DNA of 64,000 nucleotides from Acinetobacter sp. TR3 (lineage in GTDB: Bacteria; Pseudomonadota; Gammaproteobacteria; Pseudomonadales; Moraxellaceae), in contig NZ_CP114264.1 of NCBI RefSeq assembly GCF_027105055.1, positions 2,790,001 through 2,854,000 of the forward strand, in the 5' to 3' direction. Below the pieces are notes generated by a model. The model saw only the letters and a program-made list of their open reading frames with translations, made no database searches and was not told the DNA's origin. Position numbers and translations under genes: made by a program. Each line of letters opens with the position of its first letter. Position 1 is the stretch's first letter. This document shows, in pieces, positions 44,893-55,027 of this stretch.

Positions 44893-46065
44893 ATGCAATC
44901 AGGTGCAATTCGTCCAATTCCAAATATGTTGCCACGTAAACTATTTACTTCTGATCATGAAGCATTTCGTGAAACTGTACGTAAATTTTATGAAAAAGAA
45001 GTTGTGCCAAATATTGAAAAATATGAGAAACAACAACATGTTGATCGTGACTTATGGAACAAAGCAGGTGAACTAGGCTTACTCTGTACCACAATGCCAG
45101 AACAATATGGTGGTTCTGGGGTTGATCGTTTGTACAGTATGATTCTGATTGAAGAACAAGCTTATGCAATGGACTCAAGTACAGGTTTCTCATTACACTC
45201 AGACATCGTTGCCAATTATGTCAATAACTTTGGTAATGAGGAACAGAAACAACATTGGTTGCCAAAAATGGCAACAGGTGAAACAGTTACAGCGATTGCC
45301 ATGACTGAACCGGGTACAGGTTCGGATCTTCAAGCAGTTCGTACTACAGCTGTACTTGATGGCGATGAGTATGTCATTAATGGTTCAAAAATCTTTATTA
45401 CCAATGGTTATTTATGTGACATGGCAATTGTCGTCTGTAAAACAGGCAACAATGAAAAAGGTTCAGCCAATTTATCATTGATCATCGTTGAAGCGGATCG
45501 TGTTGGTTTTAGTAAAGGTAAACCTTTGAATAAAATCGGCATGAAAGGACAAGATACTTGTGAATTGTTCTTTGACAATGTGCGCGTACCTAAGGAAAAC
45601 CTACTTGGTATGGAAGGTATGGGCTTCATCATGTTGATGAAAGAATTGGCATGGGAACGTATGTTGGTTGCGATTATTTGCCAAGCAGGTGCAGAAGCAG
45701 CATTTGCACATACTGTTCAATACACCAAAGATCGTAAAGCATTTGGCAAAGCGATTAGTACTTTCCAAAATACACGGTTTAAATTAGCTGAATTACGTAC
45801 TGAAATTGATTTCTGCCGTACTTATTTAGATCGTTGTATGGAATTACAACTTGAAGAAAGCTTAGGTGTGGATGCCGCAGCGGCAGCTAAATACAGAATT
45901 TCAGATATGTTCTCAAAAGTTGTGGATGATTGCTTACAGTTACATGGTGGCTATGGCTATATGTTGGAATATCCAATTGCGCGTGCCTACATCGATAACC
46001 GTGCTAACCGTATTTATGCGGGAACAAATGAAATTATGAAAGAATTAATTTCTCGTACACTTTAA
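44893..46065 (+). CDS. Acyl-CoA dehydrogenase
   Basis: FAD flavoenzyme of beta-oxidation or amino-acid catabolism, 390 residues. It has the N-terminal helical domain with EQYGGSGVDRLYSMILIEE, the FAD-contacting AIAMTEPGTGSDLQA (near 143) and FITNG, and the C-terminal QLHGGYGYMLEYPIARAYID and YAGTNEIMKELISR. The likely catalytic Glu follows the long-chain/isovaleryl pattern (LAWERML, near 256), judging by position. Chain-length preference cannot be fixed from the sequence. It is a single-gene unit with a terminator. Confidence 0.9.
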   Translation: MQSGAIRPIPNMLPRKLFTSDHEAFRETVRKFYEKEVVPNIEKYEKQQHVDRDLWNKAGELGLLCTTMPEQYGGSGVDRLYSMILIEEQAYAMDSSTGFSLHSDIVANYVNNFGNEEQKQHWLPKMATGETVTAIAMTEPGTGSDLQAVRTTAVLDGDEYVINGSKIFITNGYLCDMAIVVCKTGNNEKGSANLSLIIVEADRVGFSKGKPLNKIGMKGQDTCELFFDNVRVPKENLLGMEGMGFIMLMKELAWERMLVAIICQAGAEAAFAHTVQYTKDRKAFGKAISTFQNTRFKLAELRTEIDFCRTYLDRCMELQLEESLGVDAAAAAKYRISDMFSKVVDDCLQLHGGYGYMLEYPIARAYIDNRANRIYAGTNEIMKELISRTL

Positions 46066-46083
46066 ACATAAATTGGAAAGTTA

Positions 46084-46117
46084 AAGGGATCGTGTTTAAT
46101 TACACGATCCCTTTTTT
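46084..46117. terminator. Terminator between acyl-CoA dehydrogenase and DUF2059 genes
   Basis: AAAGGGATCGTGT / ACACGATCCCTTT stem with a six-base loop and T/A runs; the flanking genes converge. Confidence 0.9.
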
Positions 46118-46119
46118 AT

Positions 46120-46626
46120 TTATTTAGTTCCAGGTTTTTCAGTTGTTTGAGCTGGCGTAGGCGTTGGATTCATTCGTGCCATTAGTTGCTTTACCGTTGG
46201 ATTATCAATATGTTGCTGCATAGTGACATTTAAAGCAGTGCGTGCATTTTGCGTAGTGAAATGTGCAACTTCACTTCCTATCTCACTGGCTTTTTTAGCC
46301 CATGCTTTCCCTTCTGTAGATTGATAAAAGGTTAATGCAGCTTGTAGTTCCTTTTGACTGAATGTTTCAACATAGCGTTGAATAATGAATTGCTTACGCT
46401 GTTCACTGTTTAAATTTTTAATCAAATCTACGTAAAAATTTTCAGGTATATCTTTAGGCAAACGCATGCGGATTTGCTCTAAAATCATTTTATCGGTGTT
46501 TTGTAAACCTTGTTCGGTTCCATCTACAGATACCAATTTTTGAGCAATCACTTCTTTCTGTTTTACATCATCAGCAAAAACAAATGTACTGAATAATAAT
46601 GTCCCCAAGATTAATAGCTTTTTCAC
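46120..46626 (-). CDS. Exported DUF2059-family protein
   Basis: The 168-residue product has a signal peptide (MKKLLILGTLLFSTFVFADD) and a helical domain with the DUF2059 pattern FVETFS-like YVETFSQKELQAALTFYQS then EGKAWAKK. The C-terminal tail is Pro/Thr-rich (NPTPTPAQTTEKPGTK). It resembles the protein at 2803-3345. Probably periplasmic; function unknown. Confidence 0.8.
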   Translation of the reverse strand: MKKLLILGTLLFSTFVFADDVKQKEVIAQKLVSVDGTEQGLQNTDKMILEQIRMRLPKDIPENFYVDLIKNLNSEQRKQFIIQRYVETFSQKELQAALTFYQSTEGKAWAKKASEIGSEVAHFTTQNARTALNVTMQQHIDNPTVKQLMARMNPTPTPAQTTEKPGTK

Positions 46627-46700
46627 TCAGTCATCCCTGTTTTAAATGTTATTGCGCTCAATATACGCGATATTTTTTATATTTAAATAGCCACTCAAAT

Positions 46701-46730
46701 AAAAAACCCTATGCAACTGCATAGGGTTCC
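46701..46730 (-). terminator. Terminator of the monooxygenase gene
   Basis: AACCCTATGCA / TGCATAGGGTT stem with a two-base loop; six T follow on the minus strand. Confidence 0.85.
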
Positions 46731-46749
46731 AAAACATTCAAGCAAAAAC

Positions 46750-48240
46750 TTATGATACTAATTTTGGCTTACGATTTGTTTGATCACCACGCTTATGGAA
46801 TTCTAAAACCCCATCATTAAACTTAGCATCTTTCAGTTCTTTACGATCAGCTAGGTAATTATTAGTAATCTTCCACGGTGCTTGTTTACCTTGCTTAGGC
46901 ATTACATCAGCTGCACGTGCGATATAACCAGAAGACATTTTACCCATGATCGTATCATTTTCACGCTGTAAAGGATCAGCGTGCGCAATCACTTCATCAA
47001 AACCATTTTTATCCATATGATTGATTAAGCGACAGATATAATCAGCCGCAATATCAACTTTTAATGTCCATGAAGCATTGATATAACCAATGATCATCGC
47101 CATGTTAGGGACATCACTCACCATCACGCCTTGATACAGCATATGTTGAGATGTGTTCATTGGCTTACCATCAATTGAACCTTGAACTCCACCTAAGATC
47201 TGGATCTCCAAACCAGTTGCTGAGATCACAATATCCGCTTCTAAATGTTTTCCAGATTTTAATTGGATACCATTTGCAGTGAATTTTTCAATTTGATCTG
47301 TCTCAACACTTGCTTTGCCTTCACGTAAAGATTTGAATAAATCACCATCTGGCACAACACATAAACGTTGATCCCATGGATTATAGCTTGGTGTAAAGTG
47401 TTTCATATCCACTTTACCTTTAAGCTGCAATTCAATACCTTTCAACAATAAACGACGTACAGTTTTCGGGTATTTTTGCGCTAATGCATAAATACCACGT
47501 TGCATACCAATATTACGTGCGCGAGTAAATTTATACGCCGTTTCCTCAGACATAAATTTACGTGTTTTCTCATAAATAAAGTCAATTGAAGGAATCGTTG
47601 CAATATAAGTTGGTGAACGCTGTAACATTGTGACATGCCCTGCTCCACCTTTCACCATTGAAGGTACAAGTGTAATTGCAGTTGCACCACTACCAATGAT
47701 GACCACTTTCTTACCAGTGTAATCTAAATTTTCTGGCCAATGTTGTGGATGAATAAACTGACCTTTGAAATCTTCTTGTTTCGGAAATTTTGGCGCATAA
47801 CCCTGATCATAGTTATAGTAACCAGTACAACCCATGACAAAGTTTGCAGACCAAGTTTGTTTTTTCTTATTGTTATCTTCGATCTCAACTAACCATTTTT
47901 TCTTTGTAGAATCATAGTTTGCAGAAAGGACACGATGACCAAAGTGAATTTTATCTTTTAACTGATTTTCACTGATCACATCGCTTAAATAACCTTTAAT
48001 TTCAGCACCGCTTGCAAGAACTTTATCTTTTGCCCATGGCTTGAAGTTAAAACCAAAAGTTGACATGTCCGAATCAGAACGAATACCAGGGTAACGGAAT
48101 AAATCCCAAGTTCCACCGAAACTTTCACGACGTTCTAAAATTTCGAATTTACGTTGTGGACAGTTCTTAGAGAGATGCACAGCTAACCCAATTCCAGAGA
48201 TACCTGCACCAATAATTAATACATCAACTTGCTTTTCCAT
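46750..48240 (-). CDS. Baeyer-Villiger-type flavin monooxygenase
   Basis: The 496-residue FAD/NADPH enzyme inserts oxygen next to a carbonyl or oxidises N/S atoms. It has an N-terminal FAD Rossmann motif (IIGAGISGIGLA), the exact Baeyer-Villiger fingerprint FKGQFIHPQHWP (FxGxxxHxxxWP, near 155), a second Rossmann motif (VVIIGSGATAITLVPS, near 180) and the ATG-like SATGLEIQ. It resembles EthA-type enzymes. Substrate unknown. No partner gene stands next to it. Two palindromes in the upstream region may be operators. Confidence 0.88.
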   Translation of the reverse strand: MEKQVDVLIIGAGISGIGLAVHLSKNCPQRKFEILERRESFGGTWDLFRYPGIRSDSDMSTFGFNFKPWAKDKVLASGAEIKGYLSDVISENQLKDKIHFGHRVLSANYDSTKKKWLVEIEDNNKKKQTWSANFVMGCTGYYNYDQGYAPKFPKQEDFKGQFIHPQHWPENLDYTGKKVVIIGSGATAITLVPSMVKGGAGHVTMLQRSPTYIATIPSIDFIYEKTRKFMSEETAYKFTRARNIGMQRGIYALAQKYPKTVRRLLLKGIELQLKGKVDMKHFTPSYNPWDQRLCVVPDGDLFKSLREGKASVETDQIEKFTANGIQLKSGKHLEADIVISATGLEIQILGGVQGSIDGKPMNTSQHMLYQGVMVSDVPNMAMIIGYINASWTLKVDIAADYICRLINHMDKNGFDEVIAHADPLQRENDTIMGKMSSGYIARAADVMPKQGKQAPWKITNNYLADRKELKDAKFNDGVLEFHKRGDQTNRKPKLVS

Positions 48241-48285
48241 TTTTTTTATACCCTGTGTAAATCATGTCTTTATTAAAGCACAAAT

Positions 48286-48305
48286 TTGACAATACACAAT
48301 GTCAA
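48286..48305. promoter_or_regulatory. Inverted repeat TTGACA-N8-TGTCAA upstream of the monooxygenase
   Basis: A 20-bp symmetric element 46 bases before the start codon. Size and position suit an operator for a TetR-like or similar regulator. On the minus strand its outer arm also reads TTGACA, a -35-like hexamer. Confidence 0.4.
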
Positions 48306-48408
48306 GTTTAGTCATTCATCGGTTTTTTTATATCAGTTCGGGACATTTTGAGAAAAAACGAAGCTAAAAAATCTTGATATTTTTACTTGGGTTTACGTTT
48401 AAACTATG

Positions 48409-48423
48409 TTGTATTGAATACAA
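48409..48423. promoter_or_regulatory. Perfect 15-bp palindrome TTGTATTGAATACAA
   Basis: A seven-base arm mirrored around one central G, in the 283-base gene-free stretch (48241-48523) upstream of the monooxygenase and downstream of the orphan ORF. Possible regulator site; no regulator gene is nearby. The rest of the stretch is AT-rich with nothing else recognisable. Confidence 0.35.
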
Positions 48424-48523
48424 AAAATTAGGAATAAATCTTTATATAATTTTTAAGAAAAATAAACTTTATAAAACACATTAAAAAAAGTTCCTCAATT
48501 CCGTAGAAAAGCCATTAATTTGT

Positions 48524-48967
48524 TTATTCGCTTGAAGTATCAATACTTTTAAAAAAGACAACTCTACTTTTTAGTTGTTCAACTTCATTTTTGATTTCAC
48601 TTAGATCATTGTCACTGAGATTATATGAAGTTGTTATTTCTCCGTTTAATGCTAGCCCCACACCATTAGAAAATGCAGACAGAATAGCACCAGATAAATG
48701 ATAGAAATTATCAGCATCTGGTAAATAATTCGGCTTAAAAAGATAGCTTTCATCATCAGATAAATTATTTATCCAATCATATTCTGATACAACATACCAA
48801 ATATTGGATAATTTTTTTACACTTATTGAATTTGGACTTAGAGCTGCTGCTTCGGCTGTAATGAATCCTAATAGCTGTCTATCATACAAATTTCCATTGT
48901 ATCCAAATATTAAATTAGCATGCCGCCTTTTCAATCCATTAATAAAACAATATTTTTCAGAATCCAT
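48524..48967 (-). CDS. Unrecognised protein, 147 aa
   Basis: I do not recognise a family. The product is soluble, acidic and AT-rich in coding, with aromatic clusters (NIWYVVSEYDWINN, ADNFYHLSG). The C-terminal part is a predicted helix (SDNDLSEIKNEVEQLKSR). Orphan size, composition and position between the ribosomal cluster and a single-gene unit fit a recently acquired gene, such as an immunity-like protein. No promoter or Shine-Dalgarno site stands out. Confidence 0.5.
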   Translation of the reverse strand: MDSEKYCFINGLKRRHANLIFGYNGNLYDRQLLGFITAEAAALSPNSISVKKLSNIWYVVSEYDWINNLSDDESYLFKPNYLPDADNFYHLSGAILSAFSNGVGLALNGEITTSYNLSDNDLSEIKNEVEQLKSRVVFFKSIDTSSE

Positions 48968-49054
48968 GATCGTCTCATTTATAGTAGTAATAATCTTATT
49001 GACTCATCTAATTGTATCTTAATGATTTTATTATAAGCGTTATTAAACAATAAA

Positions 49055-49085
49055 AAAGGTCGGTTATTACACCGACCTTTTTTGG
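49055..49085 (-). terminator. Terminator of the alpha operon
   Basis: AAAGGTCGGT / ACCGACCTTT stem; seven T follow on the minus strand. It ends the transcript after rplQ. Confidence 0.9.
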
Positions 49086-49114
49086 AACAACTGACTGTTC
49101 TACACGTAGAAGTA

Positions 49115-49480
49115 TTATTTTACTTCACGGTCAACGAGTTCAACGTAAGCCATCGGTGCAGCATCACCTGCACGGAAGCCCGCTTTAAGAACACGAAGAT
49201 AACCGCCGTTACGTTCTTTGTAACGAGGGCCAAGAACGGTAAATAATTTACCAACAGTTGCTGCTGAACGAGTACGAGCAAACGCTAAACGACGGTTTGC
49301 AACAGTATCGTTTTTAGCCAAAGTGATTAAAGGCTCAGCAACACGACGAAGTTCTTTCGCCTTAGGCAAAGTTGTCTTAATTAACTCATGCTCTACTAAA
49401 GCATTTGTTAAGTTTTGAAACAACGCCTTACGGTGGCTGCTTGTACGGCCTAATTTCACACCACTATTACGATGACGCAT
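49115..49480 (-). CDS. rplQ: 50S ribosomal protein L17
   Basis: Large-subunit protein of 121 residues starting [20 protein letters not shown], the L17 signature. Last gene of the alpha operon, 18 bases after rpoA and followed by the operon terminator. Length is normal, without a C-terminal extension. Confidence 0.98.
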   Translation of the reverse strand: MRHRNSGVKLGRTSSHRKALFQNLTNALVEHELIKTTLPKAKELRRVAEPLITLAKNDTVANRRLAFARTRSAATVGKLFTVLGPRYKERNGGYLRVLKAGFRAGDAAPMAYVELVDREVK

Positions 49481-49498
49481 GGTGATAGTCCTACTTAA

Positions 49499-50506
49499 TT
49501 AACGGCTACGATAGGCAAATCGGTCATCCATACGGAGACTAGCTGGTGGCCAGTTCTCTAAACGCATGCCGAGTTGTAAACCTTTCGATGCCAAAACATC
49601 TTTGATCTCTGTTAACGATTTTTTACCCAAGTTAGGAGTTTTTAACAACTCAACTTCAGTACGTTGAACAAGATCACCAATGTAGTAAATATTTTCTGCC
49701 TTCAAACAGTTAGCAGAACGAACAGTAAGCTCGAGATCATCTACTGGACGAAGCAAAATTGGGTCAACTTCTTCGCGAGGTTCTTGAGCGACTGGAGTTT
49801 GATCTTTCTGAAGATCAACAAAAATTGCAATTTGTTGTTGCAAGATTGTTGCCGCTTTGCGGATAGCTTCTTCTGGATCAACAGTTCCGTTAGTCTCAAG
49901 ATCGATCACTAACTTATCAAGATCGGTACGCTGTTCTACACGAGCATTTTCTACTGTGTAAGAAACGCGCTTGATTGGGCTATAAGAAGCATCTAACTGT
50001 AAACGACCTACTGGGCGTGTTTCACCTTCTGGGAAACGAGAGTCAGATGTCTCATAACCACGACCTTGAGCTACTTTAAGGCGCATTTTCAATGAACCAG
50101 AAGAACTCAAAGTACCGATTAAATGATCAGGGTTAACCACTTCAACATTATGAGGTAAACGAAGATCAGCTGCTGTTACGTCACCTGCACCTTGCTTCTC
50201 TAATGTTAAATATGCTTCATTTTGATCGAACAGCTTAATAGACAATCCTTTTAGGTTCAGCAAGAGCTCGACGATGTCCTGCTGCAAGCCTTCTAAAGTA
50301 CTGTACTCGTGCTCGACGCCTTCTATCTCAACTTCAACCACAGCAGCGCCAGGTAAAGAAGACAATAGAATGCGACGTAAAGCATTACCTAGAGTATGGC
50401 CAAAACCACGCTCTAAAGGCTCAAGAATCACTTTTGCCGAGGTCCCGCTCACCGCTTCGACCTTGATCGCTTGCGGAGTTAGAAACTCGTTTGCAGTACG
50501 CGTCAT
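49499..50506 (-). CDS. rpoA: RNA polymerase alpha subunit
   Basis: The 335-residue protein nucleates RNA polymerase assembly. The N-terminal domain (about 1-235) has the conserved [23 protein letters not shown] region at about 33-55. The C-terminal domain (about 255-325) includes [20 protein letters not shown] and [13 protein letters not shown], which contact UP elements and activators. It sits between rpsD and rplQ as in other proteobacteria. Confidence 0.98.
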   Translation of the reverse strand: MTRTANEFLTPQAIKVEAVSGTSAKVILEPLERGFGHTLGNALRRILLSSLPGAAVVEVEIEGVEHEYSTLEGLQQDIVELLLNLKGLSIKLFDQNEAYLTLEKQGAGDVTAADLRLPHNVEVVNPDHLIGTLSSSGSLKMRLKVAQGRGYETSDSRFPEGETRPVGRLQLDASYSPIKRVSYTVENARVEQRTDLDKLVIDLETNGTVDPEEAIRKAATILQQQIAIFVDLQKDQTPVAQEPREEVDPILLRPVDDLELTVRSANCLKAENIYYIGDLVQRTEVELLKTPNLGKKSLTEIKDVLASKGLQLGMRLENWPPASLRMDDRFAYRSR

Positions 50507-50524
50507 TTATTGCTACCTCAAGGA

Positions 50525-51151
50525 TTATTTAGAATACAATTCTACAATCAAGCTTTCGTTGATTTCAGCAGGTAAATCAGAGCGATCTGGTGCAGCTTTA
50601 AACGTACCTTCCAACTTAGAATGATCAACTTCCATCCAAGCAGGGATACCACGTTGAGCAGCTAATTCAATAGCGTTTTTGATACGCAATTGTTGTTTAG
50701 CACCTTCATGCACTGCAATTACATCACCCGCTTTTACTTGAATAGACGCAATGTTTACACGACGACCATTTAAAGTAATAGAACGGTGAGATACTAACTG
50801 ACGAGCTTCTGAACGTGTAGAACCAAAACCCATGCGATAAACTACGTTATCAAGACGGCTTTCAAGCAATTTCAACAAGTTTTCACCAGTTGCGCCTTTA
50901 ACACGAGCTGCTTCTTTATAGTAGTTACTAAATTGACGCTCTAACACACCGTACATACGACGTACTTTTTGTTTTTCACGTAATTGTAGTGAATACTCAG
51001 ATTGCTTACCACCACGAGCCTGACCATGTTGACCAGGTGCTTTATTGTGTTTTTTGGTTTTTACATCAAACGGTTTAACGCCTGATTTAAGTTGCAGGTC
51101 TGTCCCTTCGCGGCGAGAGAGTTTGCATTTTGGACCAATATAACGAGCCAT
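50525..51151 (-). CDS. rpsD: 30S ribosomal protein S4
   Basis: Primary 16S rRNA binder of 208 residues. Starts [19 protein letters not shown]; the S4 RNA-binding domain ([21 protein letters not shown], positions about 92-112, and [14 protein letters not shown]) is intact. It lacks the N-terminal zinc Cys cluster, the zinc-free form. In E. coli S4 represses the alpha operon by binding the rpsM leader; a hairpin stands at the equivalent place here. Confidence 0.98.
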   Translation of the reverse strand: MARYIGPKCKLSRREGTDLQLKSGVKPFDVKTKKHNKAPGQHGQARGGKQSEYSLQLREKQKVRRMYGVLERQFSNYYKEAARVKGATGENLLKLLESRLDNVVYRMGFGSTRSEARQLVSHRSITLNGRRVNIASIQVKAGDVIAVHEGAKQQLRIKNAIELAAQRGIPAWMEVDHSKLEGTFKAAPDRSDLPAEINESLIVELYSK

Positions 51152-51163
51152 GAATGTTTCTCC

Positions 51164-51550
51164 TTACACGCGACGTTTTTTAGGTGGACGGCAACCGTTG
51201 TGAGGAATTGGTGTCACATCGGTAATGCTGTTAATCTTATAACCCACTGCGCCTAATGCACGAACCGCAGACTCACGACCTGGACCAGGACCTTTTACAA
51301 GGACGTCTAGGTTTTTCAAACCGTAATCCAAAGCTGCTTTACCAGCAACTTCAGCAGCTACCTGAGCAGCGAACGGAGTTGATTTACGTGAACCACGGAA
51401 GCCTTGTCCACCTGAGGTAGCCCAAGCCAATGCATTACCTTGACGATCGGTAATCGTTACAATGGTGTTATTAAAAGACGCGTGAATGTGTGCAACACCT
51501 TCAGAGACGGTACGAGTGACCTTCTTGCGTGTGCGAGTATCTTTAGCCAT
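51164..51550 (-). CDS. rpsK: 30S ribosomal protein S11
   Basis: Small-subunit platform protein of 128 residues with [20 protein letters not shown], then [13 protein letters not shown] and the terminal [13 protein letters not shown], all typical of S11. Alpha operon, between rpsM and rpsD with short spacers. Confidence 0.98.
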
Positions 51551-51569
51551 CTTTTAGCTTCCAGAAATC

Positions 51570-51926
51570 TTACTTTTTAATCGGTTTGCGCGGACCTTTA
51601 CGGGTACGTGCGTTAGTTTTGGTGCGTTGTCCGCGAACAGGCAAGCTGCGACGATGACGAAGACCGCGGTAGCAGCCTAAATCCATTAAACGTTTGATGT
51701 TCATGGAAATTTCGCGACGTAAATCACCTTCGGTCGGAACCTTAGCAACTTCTGCACGAATCGCATCAAGCTGAGCATCATCTAATTCACGAATTTTTGT
51801 AGTTTCAGTAATACCTACAGTCGCTAAGATGTTCTTAGCAGTGTGGCGACCGATACCAAAAATATACGTGAGAGAGATAACAGCATGCTTGTTATCCGGA
51901 ATGTTTACACCGGCAATACGAGCCAT
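51570..51926 (-). CDS. rpsM: 30S ribosomal protein S13
   Basis: Head protein of the small subunit, 118 residues, with [22 protein letters not shown] near the start (positions 1-22), the helix-two-turns-helix and the C-terminal [20 protein letters not shown] tail contacting tRNA. First gene of the alpha operon; its leader holds a GC hairpin listed separately. Confidence 0.98.
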   Translation of the reverse strand: MARIAGVNIPDNKHAVISLTYIFGIGRHTAKNILATVGITETTKIRELDDAQLDAIRAEVAKVPTEGDLRREISMNIKRLMDLGCYRGLRHRRSLPVRGQRTKTNARTRKGPRKPIKK

Positions 51927-51961
51927 TCAATTTTCTCCAAAAAGGCAGTCAAGATAATCAA

Positions 51962-52018
51962 CCGCCCCACAAAAATCTTGAGGGGCGGATAATAACCTAA
52001 TTAGCCTACTGAAATCAA
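51962..52018 (-). promoter_or_regulatory. Alpha operon promoter and leader hairpin
   Basis: On the minus strand, TTGATT (52013-52018) and TATTAT (51989-51994) are separated by 18 bases. Directly below them CCGCCCC (51982-51988) pairs with GGGGCGG (51962-51968) around a 13-base loop. It lies 36 bases before rpsM. This is where S4 autoregulates the operon in E. coli; the structure here differs and its role is inferred. Confidence 0.55.
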
Positions 52019-52033
52019 CAGGTCTTAATTAAA

Positions 52034-52150
52034 TTAACCTTGACGCTGCTTATGACGAGGTTCTGCGCTACAAATCACGCGAATAACCCCATTACGACGG
52101 ATAACTTTGCAGCTACCACAAATTTTCTTTACAGAAGCTTGTACTTTCAT
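52034..52150 (-). CDS. rpmJ: 50S ribosomal protein L36
   Basis: A 38-residue protein, too short for usual ORF lists: [20 protein letters not shown], then [18 protein letters not shown]. Three Cys and one His (C11, C14, C27, H33) form the zinc site of the Cys-containing L36 form. It follows secY by 20 bases as in other gammaproteobacteria and ends the spc operon. Confidence 0.97.
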
Positions 52151-52170
52151 GATGAAACCTCTAAGTGCGC

Positions 52171-53529
52171 TTATCCCTTAGGATGAGCAGTCGTTTTTCT
52201 CATTAACGTTTGATTATCATATTGATGCGAAGTAAGGTGCGCTTGAAGTTGCGCCATAAAGTCCATTACTACTACAACTACAATCAGTAAAGATGTTCCA
52301 CCCAAATGGAATGGAATACTAAACGAACTTTGTAGAACCATAGGCATTAAACACACTACAGTAATGTAAATTGCACCAATAAAAGTCAAACGGTTAAGAA
52401 TATGATCTAAATAACGAGCCGTTTGCTCACCTGGGCGGATACCAGGCACATATGCTCCGCTGCGTTTTAAGTTCTCTGCAACTTCTTTTGGGCTAAATAC
52501 TAGCGCTGTATAGAAATAACAGAAGAAAATAATTAACGCACCAAACAGCATTAAATACAACGGCTGTCCAGGCGATAACACCAATGCCAGATCTTGTAGG
52601 CTACGCTTCACAATCCCTGCATTTGGATCAGCACTCCCCAACCATTGTCCCAAACTCGCTGGAAATAATAACAGTGAGCTTGCAAAAATCGCTGGAATCA
52701 CACCTGCCATATTAATTTTTAATGGCAAATGCGTTTGCTGTGCAGTAAAAACACGACGACCTTGTTGCTTTTGTGCATAGTTCACCGGAATACGACGTTG
52801 TGCTTTTTCAATAAACACAATCGCAGCTAAAACGGCTAATGAGAGTAAGCCAAATACAGCTAAACCAATTAAACTACCTTGACCATTATCTACAGAAGTA
52901 AACGACTGTATTACAAGATTTGGCAAACCTGCCACAATACCTGCAAAAATGATCATCGAGATACCATTACCAACACCACGTTCGGTAATTTGCTCTCCTA
53001 ACCACATCAGAAACATTGTTCCCGCAACTAACGAAGTAACTGCAGGAACATAGAATGCTAAGCCTGATGTCAAAGTAATACCTTGACTAATCAAACCAGC
53101 ACACATCCCTACACCTTGCACGAGTGCAAGGAATAAGGTGCCATAACGTGTATATTGATTGATCTTTCGTTTGCCTTGCTCGCCTTCTTTTTTCAAAGCT
53201 TCTAACGAAGGAACAACCGTAGACATTAACTGCACGATAATCGATGCAGAAATGTACGGCATAATTCCCAACGCTAGAATCGACATGCGTTCTAATGCAC
53301 CGCCAGAGAACATGTTAAATAAGCCTAAGAAGGTACCTTCATTCGCCTTAAAAAACTGTGCTAGCGCTATATTATCAATACCTGGCAACGGAATATGCGC
53401 TCCTAGTCGAAAGACCAATAACGCGCCAATCAAAAACATTAATCGACGAATAATTTCACGATATTTCACATGAAATGGTTGGCCTTTCATCATGTTTACA
53501 TGACCTGAAGAACTAGGAGTCATAGACAC
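52171..53529 (-). CDS. secY: Protein translocase channel subunit SecY
   Basis: The 452-residue core of the Sec translocon has ten membrane helices, the plug and lateral-gate segments ([16 protein letters not shown] near 95; [25 protein letters not shown] near 65-90), and cytoplasmic loops such as [13 protein letters not shown] and [15 protein letters not shown] for ribosome/SecA contact. The predicted start at 53529 is GTG; ATG two codons later (53523) is also possible. It follows rplO by six bases. Confidence 0.97.
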
Positions 53530-53535
53530 TCGAGA

Positions 53536-53976
53536 TTACTCCTCGACTTTACCGCCAGCAGCTTCAACAGCAGCTTTAGCGCCTTTAGTCAACACAACAC
53601 CTTGAACAGTGAATGCGCGAGTGATTTCACCAGAAAGAACGATGCGAGCACGAATTTGATCACGACGAACAACGTTCGCAGCTTTTAAAGTTTCAAGGCT
53701 AATTACATCACCTTCAACTTTATTCAATTCAGACAAACGTACTTCAGCAGTTTTCAAAGCGATTTGGCTAGTGAAACCGAATTTTGGTAAACGACGATAT
53801 AACGCTGTTTGACCGCCTTCAAAGCCTGGACGAGTACCACCACTTTTACGTGAGTTTTGACCCTTGATACCACGACCACCAGTCTTACCAACGCCAGAGC
53901 CGATACCACGACCTAGACGACGATTTTCACGCTTAGCACCTTCAGCAGGTGCAAGTTCATTTAAACGCAGAGTCAT
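53536..53976 (-). CDS. rplO: 50S ribosomal protein L15
   Basis: Large-subunit protein of 146 residues with the Gly/Arg-rich N-terminus ([20 protein letters not shown], positions about 18-37, then [18 protein letters not shown]) typical of L15. Spc operon, four bases after rpmD. Confidence 0.98.
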   Translation of the reverse strand: MTLRLNELAPAEGAKRENRRLGRGIGSGVGKTGGRGIKGQNSRKSGGTRPGFEGGQTALYRRLPKFGFTSQIALKTAEVRLSELNKVEGDVISLETLKAANVVRRDQIRARIVLSGEITRAFTVQGVVLTKGAKAAVEAAGGKVEE

Positions 53977-53979
53977 GGC

Positions 53980-54156
53980 TTATTCCTCTACACTAACCAT
54001 ATAGTAAACTTTGTTGACCATACCACGGTTAGAAGGCGTATCTTGCACTTCTACAGTATGACCAATACGACGCAGACCTAGACCTTGTAAGCAAAGTTTA
54101 TGATTTTTTAAACGATGCGAAGAAGATTTAGTCTGGGTAACTTTAATCGTTTTCAT
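53980..54156 (-). CDS. rpmD: 50S ribosomal protein L30
   Basis: A 58-residue protein that falls below usual ORF cutoffs: [20 protein letters not shown], then [18 protein letters not shown] and a short tail ending VYYMVSVEE. The [13 protein letters not shown] core is the L30 signature. It lies between rpsE and rplO. Confidence 0.97.
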   Translation of the reverse strand: MKTIKVTQTKSSSHRLKNHKLCLQGLGLRRIGHTVEVQDTPSNRGMVNKVYYMVSVEE

Positions 54157-54162
54157 GATTGA

Positions 54163-54660
54163 TTACCCTTGAATTTGTTCTACTGAAAGACCACGTTTCG
54201 CAGCGACTTTCTCAGGAGAAGTCATATCACGCAAACCTTTGAAAGTTGCGTTTACTACGTTAGCAGCATTTGTAGAACCATAACATTTAGCAAGTACGTT
54301 ATGTACACCTGCAGCTTCGAGAACAGCACGCATCGCGCCACCAGCAATTACGCCAGTACCTTCTGAAGCAGGTTGCATGTATACACGGCTTGCACCATGA
54401 CGAGCATTCACAGGGTGTTGTAAAGTAGTCCCCGCAAGGTCTACAGTAATCATGTTACGACGTGCAGCTTCAAGTGCTTTAGAAATAGCAGCTGGAACTT
54501 CACGCGCTTTACCACGACCAAAACCTACACGACCATTACCATCACCCACAACAGTTAATGCTGTGAAAGAGAAGATACGACCACCCTTAACAACTTTGGC
54601 TACACGATCAACGGCAACCAGCTTTTCAACGAGACCTTCGTTTTGTTCAACTTTCGCCAT
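54163..54660 (-). CDS. rpsE: 30S ribosomal protein S5
   Basis: Decoding-fidelity protein of 165 residues. It has the S5 double-stranded RNA domain ([20 protein letters not shown] and [20 protein letters not shown]) and the C-terminal [19 protein letters not shown]. Spc operon, between rplR and rpmD. Confidence 0.98.
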   Translation of the reverse strand: MAKVEQNEGLVEKLVAVDRVAKVVKGGRIFSFTALTVVGDGNGRVGFGRGKAREVPAAISKALEAARRNMITVDLAGTTLQHPVNARHGASRVYMQPASEGTGVIAGGAMRAVLEAAGVHNVLAKCYGSTNAANVVNATFKGLRDMTSPEKVAAKRGLSVEQIQG

Positions 54661-54662
54661 GA

Positions 54663-55013
54663 TTAGAACTCCAAGCCGCCTTCACGAGCAGCATCAGCCA
54701 AGGCTTTGATACGACCATGATATTTAAAACCAGAACGGTCAAATGCAACTTTAGTAACGCCAGCTGCTTTAGCACGTTCTGCGATTAAAGCACCAACCTT
54801 AGTTGCTGCATCGATATTACCAGTCGCACCACTACGCAAAGATGCATCTAAAGTTGAAGCTTGCGCTAAAACTTTGCCACCATCTGCTGAAATAACTTGA
54901 GCATAGATGTGACGCGGAGTGCGGTTTACACACAAACGAGTCGCACCCAATGCACGAATGTGCAAGCGTGTGCTTTTTGCACGACGCAAACGGGTTTGTT
55001 TCTTTTCGTTCAT
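54663..55013 (-). CDS. rplR: 50S ribosomal protein L18
   Basis: 5S rRNA-binding protein of 116 residues with [20 protein letters not shown], then [20 protein letters not shown] and [21 protein letters not shown] at the end. It starts two bases upstream of rpsE's reading block in the spc order. Confidence 0.98.
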   Translation of the reverse strand: MNEKKQTRLRRAKSTRLHIRALGATRLCVNRTPRHIYAQVISADGGKVLAQASTLDASLRSGATGNIDAATKVGALIAERAKAAGVTKVAFDRSGFKYHGRIKALADAAREGGLEF

Positions 55014-55027
55014 AAGAACCTCGCGCC

